A stretch of 64,000 bases of DNA from positions 186,001 through 250,000 of the forward strand of contig JAVLUZ010000352.1 of NCBI GenBank assembly GCA_036768485.1, written 5' to 3'. Source of the stretch: Mermis nigrescens (lineage: Eukaryota > Nematoda > Enoplea > Mermithida > Mermithidae). This document shows positions 44,601-56,600 of this stretch, in pieces (position 1 is the stretch's first letter; each line of letters begins with the position of its first letter). The notes under the pieces are model-generated. The model was not told the origin of the DNA, did not search any database, and saw only the letters and a list, made by a program, of their open reading frames with translations. The position numbers were made by a program, and so were the translations under genes.

Positions 44601-47600
44601 ATTCTTCTGGAGGGAGGTGTAACCCTCCCCCGATCATGTTTGTTTACAACATGCGCCTAGCGATCCTTAGCAAAACTTAAGGATTGTTATTTGTTCAAAT
44701 TTCGCCGCGATATAAGTAGTGCACGGATATAACACAGTGCTTCAATAAAAAACGGTACCGCATTAAGCAAGGTCGATTACTATAATCTAAACTCGAAATT
44801 TGCATTTGAATTTTTACGACAGTGTAGTCCGAGGTTCGACTGATTGTTTCGTAAAATCTTACGCACATACAATCACAAGATTAACCTAAATGCAGGACCT
44901 TTATTCCAGAACTACGCGGTTTCAGTTTTGCTGCATAAGAATTTTCAAACATTTTCGCCAACATGGCGATGGTCGGTTTAATTTTCAAAGCTAGTGCACG
45001 AAAACGGCTGAAATTGTCAGCGTTTGGGCAGAACGGCGTTACAATAAACGCGAAAAATCTTCACGTATGCAACACAATCGGAATGTTTAACAGGAAATTT
45101 ACAGAAACTGGAACCATAGGTGGCACCAATGTTCTGGGGAGGGTGCAAGATTATTTAAAGGTCAAAGAATGGCCTTAAAACTGGTGATATGGCGAAAAAA
45201 ACACAATTTTTCAACGTTTCTCACATTATGCATTGGCATCAAAAAATTGCAAAAAATTTCAAAAATTGAATGCTGGGGTATTTAGGTTTCTGGGAGGTGC
45301 ATAACCCCCAATCCCCCCACGCCCAGGTATGACCAACACTCAAAATGACCCTCAAAAGCTCCAGCTGTCAGACTAAAATGAAACAAACTTGTTCAAAGGT
45401 GTTATTGATTTTTCGTTCACAGATGAGTCTATTCGCATAATCGAAATTCGCATATAGTTCGATGTTTGTCTGCACTTTGTGAACAACGAATTTTTGTCTG
45501 GATGAGTCGTCGGATAACACCGTTCAGGCGAAAATCATTAATAGACCATATCGTGTTACAAAAATTTCGTCGAAAAGACAAACAAACTTCAAAATGTATA
45601 CCACATACGCAGGGGCGGATTTAGGGGGGCGGCCGCCCCTCCCATTGGCCAAAAATATTCAGCGAGATAAAGAATGGATAAACAATTTGCAATGATTTTT
45701 GGCCGTCAGTGGCCATAAATTCTCAAATTTTTTCGGCGCTACGCGCCGGATGATACCTATTAATGACATTTATTTCCTTTCCTGGAGACCTGGAAGCAAT
45801 TTTCTGTTCATGTAGGTTTCGAAAGAATTTTAACAGCAGAAACAGCTATTTTTGCATAGTTCATCTTCTATTTTCAATTAAGAATTTCGATGTTCCGCGT
45901 CAAATGCTATGTAATACAGGAAATCAAGCAGTAAATCGTGCTTCTAGACGTCTATCCGCCTGGAATTTCACAGATTTCACGGCGCTTCGCGCCAGATTTC
46001 TGTTAAAGTCAAAGAAATTTAATGATTTTTTCACACAAAAATTGTCGAAAATTTTAAAATGTTTAGAAAAAATATTGCGTCGAAAGTGCTTTTATGTAAA
46101 TGAATACAATGTAAAACACCGTAAAAACGCTATTTCGCGCGTAAAGGGCAAATTTTTGGACCTATTTTTGCCCGTTTTTGGAATAGATGGGATACCGCCC
46201 TCCACCGCTTAGGAAAATCCTAGATCCGCCACTGCACATATGATCTGGGGGATTGAAGATTTGGAGATAAAAATGATTTCTCGCAAATACACGAGCACAA
46301 TCAACAATTATAATTTTAAATTCGCGTAATTCAATCCAGATATTTGCGCATAATGAATAATTTGCAAATTTAGCTAGCGCAATAAAGTAGAAACCGTTAT
46401 CTTTGTGCAACCGCTGCTGTATATCTACAAGTCGGTGTATATTTACACACTAACTAAGAACGCTTCCTATTCAATTAAATATAAAAATAATCTAATTGAA
46501 ATTATAAATCCAAAAATAATTTAATTTAAATTAATTTCATTCGGTTTTACCCGACTTAATTCGCCGCACGCGCACGCCCGTTCAAAATTTATTCATTCAT
46601 TGATTTTTTTCGCCGCCTAGCGCAATCACTCAACGGAAACCTAAGCTTAAACTTGAAAAATATCCAAATATTTCAACGTCTACCGCGTTTATCTAAAAGC
46701 AGCCGTCACAATTGGAAAAAATTTTTTCATCGGCTATATCTGGTGCAAATGTGTATGTGCAGAACGCCAAATGAGATGCTCCCAATGCGCTGTAAAATTA
46801 AAGATTAATTTATCAAATTATATAAATTGAATGAATAAATAAATTTATATAATTATAAATTATATAAATTCAATCAGATATATGAATAACAAAATAATTC
46901 ATTATTATACTATATAATTTAAAAATAAACCATTGAAAAATAAAATTAAATCAAGTCACATTTCTTATTGTACATACATATATACACTACTCGCCATGAA
47001 TGTTTACGCTTTGAAAAGCTTCTTGAGCTTGTTAGGGTTATATCTTTAACACGTCGGTCCTATTTCCGCCGACGCACGACGGACGTGTCAAACATATAAG
47101 CCTTACCATGCTCTATCATCCTATGGAGCATATTAAAACGTAAACATTCGTGGCAGCACTCACATACATGCTGGCCCGTATTCAGGAGGCGGAGGGGGAT
47201 AGTTCCTCCTCTCGAGAATAAAAATAATTTTTCAAACACACGAGGGCCTATCGCAGGGTAAAATAAAAAATTCTCGACGCAGGTCTGAAAAACCACAAAA
47301 AAGCTTTTTAGCGTGCTTTTAAGCTAGTAAACTACAAAATTTTCCGATGCATTATAGATTTTCTCTTCTAGCCCGCCCAAAACCGCTCGAACTTTGAGTT
47401 AGACATGTAGAACATGTCGAATTTCCGAACTATTCCTTTCCTGCATTCAGGCACGTAGCTGGCCGTCCTATTTTGGGGGTCAAACACCAATTTTGGGGGG
47501 ACTAAGCCCAAAAATAGCACAAAATAACGTTTAAAAAGTCATATTTTTCCGATTTTTCTGAATTTTGGGGGGTCCGAATCCCCCATTCACCCCAGAGATA

Positions 47601-50600
47601 AGTGCCTGCCTGCATTCTATTTCTTTGTGAATCACAAAGATTAAATACAGCGATAGTAGCTAAGCTAGTGAATTATTCATCGATTGAATGACGAGAAATC
47701 AGTCGTGTATAATATTTAAACGACAAATTTGCTTCATATGAGTATAGGATATAGCGAAAAGTCTTAAATTTTTTCTTCAAATTTTTCTTTACCATTGCAT
47801 ATGGCTCATCGAGAAAAGCTCAAAAATGCCGTTATTTTAGCCCATCTCCTAATGGTTCTCGAGATAACTGAGACCTCAAAATTTTCGCTTCCCCCAACCG
47901 AAATTCCTGGATACGGGTCTGCACTGTACATGTATGTAGACCAGGCACGTATCTCTGGGGGAATGAAGGGGTTTGGACCCCAAAATTCAGAAAAAAAACT
48001 CGGAAAAATAGGACTTTCTAAAGGTTATTTTGTGCTATTTTTGGCTTTTTTGGGCTTAGTCCCCCAAAAATTGGTGTTAATCACCCCCAAAATAGGACGG
48101 CCAGCTACGTGCCTGATGTAGACATGCCGAAAAATACTTAAACAAAATATTTTTAGAGCGCACTTCTCGCCGCGAGAAACTTGACCACTTAGCAGTCCTA
48201 CGTTTTGCTAAGGATTAATGCGCCTATGTTATAACATAGGACTTCATTGTTTTATACAGCAACGCAAAGCATACGACCGCATCCTGCGTTATAACGCGGG
48301 CCATAAAATTCTGAAGAATGGTTACGTAAGCGTTCAAATTTCATAGTAATAGATAAGGAACTATATTTCTAAATTTTTGATTTCATTTCCTATTATTTAT
48401 TTATGTTTTCCAGTTATTTATCCGTTTGTCAATCTTTTTTTCAAATTAAGACCGAAAACTTACTCGGCTGTCTCCCAAATTCGAAATGTAGGCGACTTTA
48501 TTCAGAATGAGTACAGTCGTCGCGGTGCTGCCATCTTTCCAAGCCGGTTTCCTTCAAATAACAATTATGTAATAGCGTGTTGAAACGATATGTATCGGTA
48601 TATATGTTGTCTCTAGCCACATATGTATACAGGCACGTATCTTTAAGGGGAATAGGGGGTGGTTCGGACCCCTCCCCAAATTCAGAAAAATCGGAAAAAT
48701 ATGAGTTTTTAAACGTTATTTTGTGCTAGTTTTGGCCTTTTTGGGGGCTTAGTCCACCGAAAATTGGTGTTGGTCCCCCCAGAATAGGACGGCCAGCTAC
48801 GTGCCTGTATGTATACAGCCATACATGTAAGGAGGAGGGGGAATAGGGGATCCTCTAAGCCAAACTTAGTGTCCCCCACCCCATTCCCTCCAATGCCAAA
48901 AAACTCTTGAATCCCTTTCACGATTTTTGAATTTTTTGGCCGTTTTATGATTTTTGGCCGTTTTATGATTTTTTGGCCGTTTGTGGCCAAACATCGGAGG
49001 TCAATAACCCCCTTCCTCCTCCCCATAAAAATGGCCGGAGACCTCTCACCCAAAATTTCGAGCCGTTACATGTATGTGTGCAGTCAGGCCCGTATCCAGG
49101 ATCCGGCAAACGAGGGGGGGCGGACCCAACGTAAATTGGCCCGTATCTCGGGAAATTCGTTGGAATAGCTCGCAAAACCGCATTTTTCGACATTTCTCGA
49201 CATGCTCTATCCATTAGGATCATAAAATTCGAACTAATTTGGAAATTTATTTTCTAACTCGAATGACTATAAAAAAGTCATTTTTGGTCGCGCTTGGGCC
49301 AAAATTAAGGGCCATACTTCGGAAATTTTAAGACTTTGCGATAATGACATGCGCCTTTTCCATCTTTCCGCGCATTATCTGACCGTTCAAAATTTTCTCT
49401 TCGGTTAAGAGGGGGCGGCCGCCGCCCCTTAATCACTGCCCTGTACGGCAGTCCTGATCGTACGATCAACTAGATCTTAATATAAATGCTTTTAAAACAT
49501 CCTTTTAATCTAAGCTTTTATATATTTTTTACATTTTTAAAGTTTTTCCTCTTTTTTACTTCAAAACTTGCGTTCCCCATTTCGTTTTGCTTTTAGTACA
49601 ACTTTCAGTGAATCATTATGTTAGGCGCAGCCGGACGTTACCTGAGTTGCAAGTTGTTACCTGGCTAAATTTACACCAAAATTGAAAGGGAAATGGACTA
49701 GCCTGATTCTAGGGGTCCGATGGGGCAAAATCGTCAAAAATAACACTTAAAATTCAATCCTGGAGGTTCTATCGATTTGGGAGGGAATCTGCCACATACT
49801 CGGAGGTTCAGACGACCCCTAGGCCTATGTTTGTGGATAGTACCATACATGTACAGCAAGGGAATTCTAGGGGGTGGGGGGTCAGGCCCAAAAACTTTTT
49901 ACAAAAATGTGCCCTTTTGGGCTAAAAAACGAAGGGTACACGTCAAAAACACTGTTTTTAATGTTTTTTTGGGGGGTCAACCCCAAGCACACGTCTGGAT
50001 AGTACTATATGTGTTCTTGAAGAGAATATGGTGGGGGGTTGAACCTTCCCAACAGGAATAATGACCCCGGCGAAACGGCAGCGACTCCCAAAAATCCTCG
50101 ATTTTTCGAAGAAGTCCCCATCAGTGATCGGACCGAGGCCTCGGCCTCGGCCTCGGCAAGCCTCGGCGTTTTTTGGAGCCTCGGCCTCGGGCGCCGAGGG
50201 CGAAGCTGAAAAGTGCCGAGGCGCCGAGGGTTAAAATCAAATTTAAATAAGTTTAATATTTCCGTTGAATATTAAGCTATTTAGAATGCATCTGCAGTAC
50301 AAAGACTATTTTTTACCTATAGACTTTTCTTGTGGTTTTAGTCGCGTACCCAGTTACACAAAAATACATAATAGCAAAGTGCCAATTTATTATTCATGTG
50401 ATGACTAAGTTTTAATTCTCATTCTTGCTACATGGATCGGAAACACACATTCCCGAAGGGAGGGGTGAGGGTGCAAGACTCAAGTCACTGTCGGACGATT
50501 TTTGGTGAAAACCTTTTGAATATTTTTGAACCGAATTTTTACTGTGGCAAAAGTGCAGCTAACTATTAAAATTTCCCGAAGTGATACAGTATTTTTGAAT

Positions 50601-53600
50601 GTAAGCAAGAATAAATAGACAAACTGTCACTATAAAACATGCATGTAACAGCTCAAAATTTTCGGGAGGGGCTCCTCGGCATACATGTAACGGCTAGAAG
50701 TTTCGGGTGGGGGATTAGCAACTCCGCAAATTTTCGCCAAAAATGGGGAGGGTGGGTCAAAATTTTCTGACGTTGGAGGGAAGGGTTGGGGGAGAACGTC
50801 CAACCCTGGGTGGGTGGAGGAATTCCCCAAAGCCCTTCCTGTTACACGTATGGTTTTCGGCCATTTTTATGGGAGAGGGCGTACATGATTACGAATTTTC
50901 GGCCGAAAATCGCAAAAACGCACCTAAAATGGCCAATAAATGCAGGTTTTGCCAAAAATCAATTTCGGCTCGTGCATTTTTTGGAGCCATTTTTATACAA
51001 TGTTAAAATACTTTCTTGGACAAAGTGATATTAATTATATCGTTTTTCAAAAATTTTTACAAAATTTCGAAAAATTTTCGGCGCTTCAGCGCAAAATATC
51101 GCTAATATACTGTATTTAGATTGAAGCAGAGGCATTAAACACTCAAAAGTCAATTTTTGTGTAATCTAGGCATCTTTATGCAGATTTAAATATCTTTTGT
51201 ATCCATTTATACTGTTTTTAAAAATTTTATGCAAAACAAGTACTATTTAATAACTCAGCACATTTAGCCGTTAAAAGATAAAATTGACTAATTTATCCTG
51301 ATGTTGCATTGGATTTCTAAGCACAGTAGGGCTTATAACAAGATTTAATTGGCATATTACAATATCTGTAATATTTCTGACTTTGTAGTACAAGTTGTTT
51401 TAGCTTTCTCACTCAAGTTTTATGTGTAAATTTCATCAAAAGCTCATTAAATTTCGGCGCTTCGCGCCAAATAATCTTATGAACTATATCCAGGCCGAAT
51501 TATCACATTTAGGACCACGGTTTTTTGTATTTGGCAAAGATTTTTCATAATGTACAGAGACTTTTCAGGACTATCTTTGTATATGCACAAAGATTTTTGG
51601 AGAGACAAAAACTGTAAAAGGTGTAAAATTCCCGAAAATTTTCGGCGCATCAGTAATTGTCTGTCCTATATATCTTCAAAATAGTAGAATTTGCATTTAG
51701 AATGGAAAAAATGTCAAATATTCAGAGACCCAGGAATTAGCTAAGATACGCTATCGAAGGACGAAAACCCCTGTTTTACCACACTAAATCGCTACTGTAC
51801 CATACTATAATAGTACACAACAATTTGCATGTACAAAATGTTCAAAGACTTTTGGATACCATTTTTGTACATGTAAAAAGGTATCTTGCACAAAAAAACA
51901 CTGTTTAGGACTGCATGCCGGTTGCAGGTCACACACTGGCAGTATGTGAAAATGTGTATGTTTAAAAATATATTTATATAAAATATCTACAAAAATTTGT
52001 TCGCTCATACAAAGACACTATTTAATTTACTGGTCCCCCATTTTGGGATTTCACCCTTCCCTCAACTCTGGACCTTGGGAAACTATGATCGGAAAGTACA
52101 GTGCAGTTTCTGTCATATTACCTACCACACCAGAATTGGATGACTGAAAAAAGCGTGTTTAAACATGCATTACTGCAAAAGCGAGCACAATAATGGCTAC
52201 AGTTCTTTCTTTACTTAGCTTATTTCGTTTGTTCGTTTATTTCTTTGACACTGTTTTCTTATTTATGTATAGTAATAAAAGTTTTTAAGTGCTTGTTCAG
52301 CCATATTTTTTAATAACTTTTCCAAGTCTTCAACGGCAACTTGTTAAAGTAAGTATGCTTTCATTCTGCTGACTTTATTCAATAAATCCTTCACGCATTT
52401 AATCTACTATTATTGAAAATGACATTCGATAAGATGTTCAATATTACGATTATTCTCTAGCTCATGTGCATACAAAATTTTCTAAGAGCACTATTTATGG
52501 GTATAGGTATATAAGCTTGACCCTCGGCATTACTTCGCCTCGGCCTCGGCCTCGGCCTCGACCGAGGCAAGAGTTTTAAGGCGCCTCGGCCTCGGCCGAG
52601 GCCGAGGGTCCAAAAAGTACCCTCGGTCCGATCACTGGTCCCCATAAGGTGTGCTTTTTCAAGCATTTTTCCCCAACTTGTGCCTCCAGAGTGACAAGTT
52701 TTCAAGAGCATATACTCATTTTTCATTATTTTACTCCAGTCTTTTCCAAATTCTTTTCTTGAAATTTTTTCGAAAGTTTTTGTGCTATAGAAAAAAGAGC
52801 ACTGCCTGAACCGTCAAAAAAGTGTTTTTGATGCGTAACCGTCGTTTTTTTAGCCCGAAAGTCATTTTTGTAAAACTTCTCCAGGGCTGACCTCACAGAA
52901 ATCCCTTACAGTACATGTCAGAATATTAACCATATATATTTAAAATTAGCGTGAGGAAGACATCCAAAAATCCATAGAATTTAGAAGGAAGATATAAATA
53001 ATTTTTTACAATTTTTCCGTTTTTTTCGATTATCTGACGCCAAAGGATATGCACAAATTGGTTTTTCACCATACATGATCTTTGGAAAGGAGTTTGGGGA
53101 TTATCAACCCCCACCTTAGAAAAATTTTCACCCCCCTCCCCCGCAAAATTTTTTTCACTCCCCCAGAATCAGCGATTTTTTGGAAATTCCCAAAACTTTT
53201 CCAAAAATTTGTAGAAAAGATACTTTTTAAAGCATTTTTAGCTTTCTATTTGCTCAAAAGCGCCAAATTTTCGGCGCTTCGCGCCATTATACTCATGTTT
53301 TGACTATATTTTGTTCAACTGGTCCCGTCCTTGTTGATTTTTTCGAAATTCTTTGTTTTTATGCTCTAGAAATATAGAGCATCGTCAGAAACGCCGAAAA
53401 ACGATGTTTTTGACGCGTACCTACCATTTATGGACCAATTCCCATGCTATGCATTATTGGTTTTCACCACACACCCCTAAGTACTCGATTTGCCCATTCA
53501 CGCCGCACACAATTAATTATACGATATAAATATTTTAAAAAAATTGTTTGAAAAATGGATCTTAATTTTCAAAAAGACTGAAAACTACAAATCTCGAAAA

Positions 53601-56600
53601 AACTGTCAAAAATTGTCCTCGCGTTGAAGCTGACCCTCTCGTTCAACAGTACAGAATAACTAGCAGCAGCCAATTTGAAAGGTGGCATAAAGTTTATTCA
53701 CTGACATTCTGACTTGGACCTCACTTAATTACCATGCATGAGGGGTAGGGGAATTTTCGTCCCCCACAAAATTTTTCAACCCCCTCAGAATTCGCGATTG
53801 TCCAAAAGTTTCCAAATCGTAAAACAGGTGTTTATGCATTTAAACAGTACATTTGAACAGCACATTTACATTTATGCACTTAGCTGGCCGTCCTATTTTG
53901 GGGGACCAATACCAATTTTTGGGTGGTGCTAAGCCCAAAAAAGCCAAAAATAGCACAAAATAACGTTCAAAAAGTCTTTTCTGATCTTTCCGAATTTCGG
54001 GGGGGTCCGAACCACCCACCCATTCCCCCAGAGATACGTGTCTGGCTGTGGTAAGCGTTTTAGCCATCTATTTCCACAAAAGTGTCAAATTTTCGGCGCT
54101 TCGTGCCGTACGCTCATTTTTTGACTATATTTTGTTCAATTTATTCAATTTTTTTATTGTTTCGCATTTGTTTAATGTTTTACGCTCTAGGTCGACAGAG
54201 CATCGTCAGAAACGCCGAAAACCGATGTTTTTTGGCGCGTACCCACAATTTTTTCGGCCCAAAACAGGTTCTTCAAAATTTCACCCATCCAGAATTGCCA
54301 CGCTGTGCAAGTCGGGTAATAACTAATCGATAAGGACGGTTTACACTGAAGCAACAGCAACGATACAGTGTACAGTAATCATGTTGAACCAATTTGAATT
54401 TTTTCGTTAAAAAATGGTTTTTTTTGTAATTTTTTGAAATTATGTCATTTAAAAAATTAGCTATTTTGAGATTTAGTTTGGAGTTATTATAATTAATTTT
54501 ACGGAACTCCTGTATACAATAATAATCAGTTCATGCGCATGTCAAAAAAATTACTATACTCAATTTTACGGTGCTTTTAATTACATACACTTTACGCGCC
54601 TGATCTAAGAAATCATCGTCAGTCTTCTTGTAACTTTCGATCAAGCATCGCTTCAAATTTTGTTCAACTTCTTCTAAATACATAGTACGAAGTCATCAAT
54701 ACGACAAAATACGTAAATAAGAAAGAAAAAAGAAAAAATTAACAAAAACTAATAAAATTTAAAAAGAACGGAATAAATAAAGAAATCAAAAAAAAAGAAA
54801 AAATAAATAAATAAAAACGCAATAAATAAGAAAAGCTTCCAATTTAGGATCGCATTCAATGTCAAGAATTTAGCGAATAAATGTCAAAATAAGCAAAAGT
54901 TAATGGGAAACATAAAAATTTACACGTACGTAATGAGGCAAGACAGTTCGACTTTGATTTTATTTCATTTTATACATTTTTGATTTTATTTGCAATTTTT
55001 AGCCGAAACATTCATTTATTAAATGTTTTTTTACATCAAAATTCGAAAAAAAGTAAAATAGATAAAGTAAGAAGGATCTTAATACGTGTAGGTTGGAAAA
55101 TATGAAAAAATTACGGAAAAGTGTAAAAATGTAGAATGGTGTAAAGAAAAAACCGAATCAAAAAATATAGTAGATCAAGATGCAATAAGCTAAGTATTTT
55201 TAGGAAAGCTCGAGACATTTTAGAGTTTAATTTAAGAATAAAAAATTAATCGATTTTCGGGCGTGAAAGCCTAATTCTAATTAATTCATCTCAAATTTAT
55301 AAAAAATTCTGTTTCTGACCAAAAATTATTTAAAAAGGTAAAAGGTGAGTTTTTCCTAAAAACTGCGGAAGAAAAGATGAATTCAGTGTAGATATATAGG
55401 ACTGAACGGACGCCTCCCCTAAAAACTGTGAAGACCCACCCCTACAGCCTGATTTTTTTGTTCGTTTTTTGAATTTAGTTTATTTATTATTTTCTCATTT
55501 ATTTAGTCTATTCATTATAGAAATTTTATAAGTTTTTCATCCTTCCTTGTCTTCTTTTCTCTTTGCCGCACTGATGACATTTTATAGGTAAACAGTAGTG
55601 ATGTCCCGGTACCATTTTTTACCGGTGCCGGTTCTACATTAGCATATTATATTTTTTATTTGAATTTTTTATATTATATTTTTATATTATATTTTTTATT
55701 TATGTTCTATATTAGCATATTAATTTTTTATCTCTTTTTTGCCGGATACAAATGTAACACAATTTCGTTTATTTAGTTCGTAAATATTTCTTCGTTATTT
55801 TTGATTTATAAATATTAATTTTTCAATTGACTATCAAAAAATAGAAAATTGCAAGAAAATTGAAATTTAAAGCAAAATAAAAGTAAAATCGCGTATTAAT
55901 GCTCTTTACGATTTTGAATGTAGCAGCGCGATCCCGAGTGGCTAGTGCACTAGTTGACTGCTCAAGTCAAATCAAAGTTTGACTTTAATTCAAAATTAGT
56001 TTTACCTGACGAACATAAGAAAGAAACAAGATAACAGCCCCAACAGCTTTTTAAATTTAGATATATTGAATTTATTCATTAGTATCATTTTCAAAAGCCT
56101 TTGAACACAAACGTGCAAATCCTAGTAATGCATAAGGTCTACTTAAGTACATATTTATGAGCTTTTTTGTTTAAAAATCTGCTGAAAAAGTCTTGCATAA
56201 AAAACTCGTTAAAAAATTCGGAGAAGTGAAGATGAATTTTGTGGAATAAAATTTAAAACAAGACGACTTTTTAGTACTCGAATTTCTTGCCTGAAGATGC
56301 GAGAATTAAAATACAGCACTTGCCACAAAATTTGAACAATAAAGAACTGATTGAGTTTATTTAGGAACGCTTTTTCACGACCTAATCGCCGGAAACCTTA
56401 AGACTATCCTGACATGCTTTACTTTAAGAAAACGCGACCCAAACAGCACGAAGCGCTGGTTAGTTTTAGGCAAACGCGACCTAAACGCTCAGGTCGTGCA
56501 TAAGATATCGTGTACACTGTACATATGTAATGTGCAAATGTGTGCTAAAATCACACATCTATTTAAGAAAGCGCGCTGCGTCGTAAACGGTCCGACCTAA

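Larger units (their letters stand above)
50122..52637. mobile_element. 2.5 kb hAT element with CCTCGG subterminal arrays
   Basis: The inverted ends CAGTGATCGGACCGAGG and CCTCGGTCCGATCACTG (one base differs, CCTC against CCTCGG spacing) are flanked by a perfect 8-bp duplication GTCCCCAT (50114-50121 and 52638-52645). Next to both ends are dense CCTCGG/CCGAGG arrays, about 80-100 bp each. The interior holds family E inserts (50638-50895) and AT-rich DNA with GGCGCTTCGCGCC cores (about 51455). No transposase frame was found, so it is non-autonomous. The right end has a close relative at 62274-62735. Confidence 0.93.

Noticed and set aside
45763..46212. A 149-codon frame
   Set aside because: Lies wholly inside family C copy C7. 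Other copies have stops at equivalent positions.
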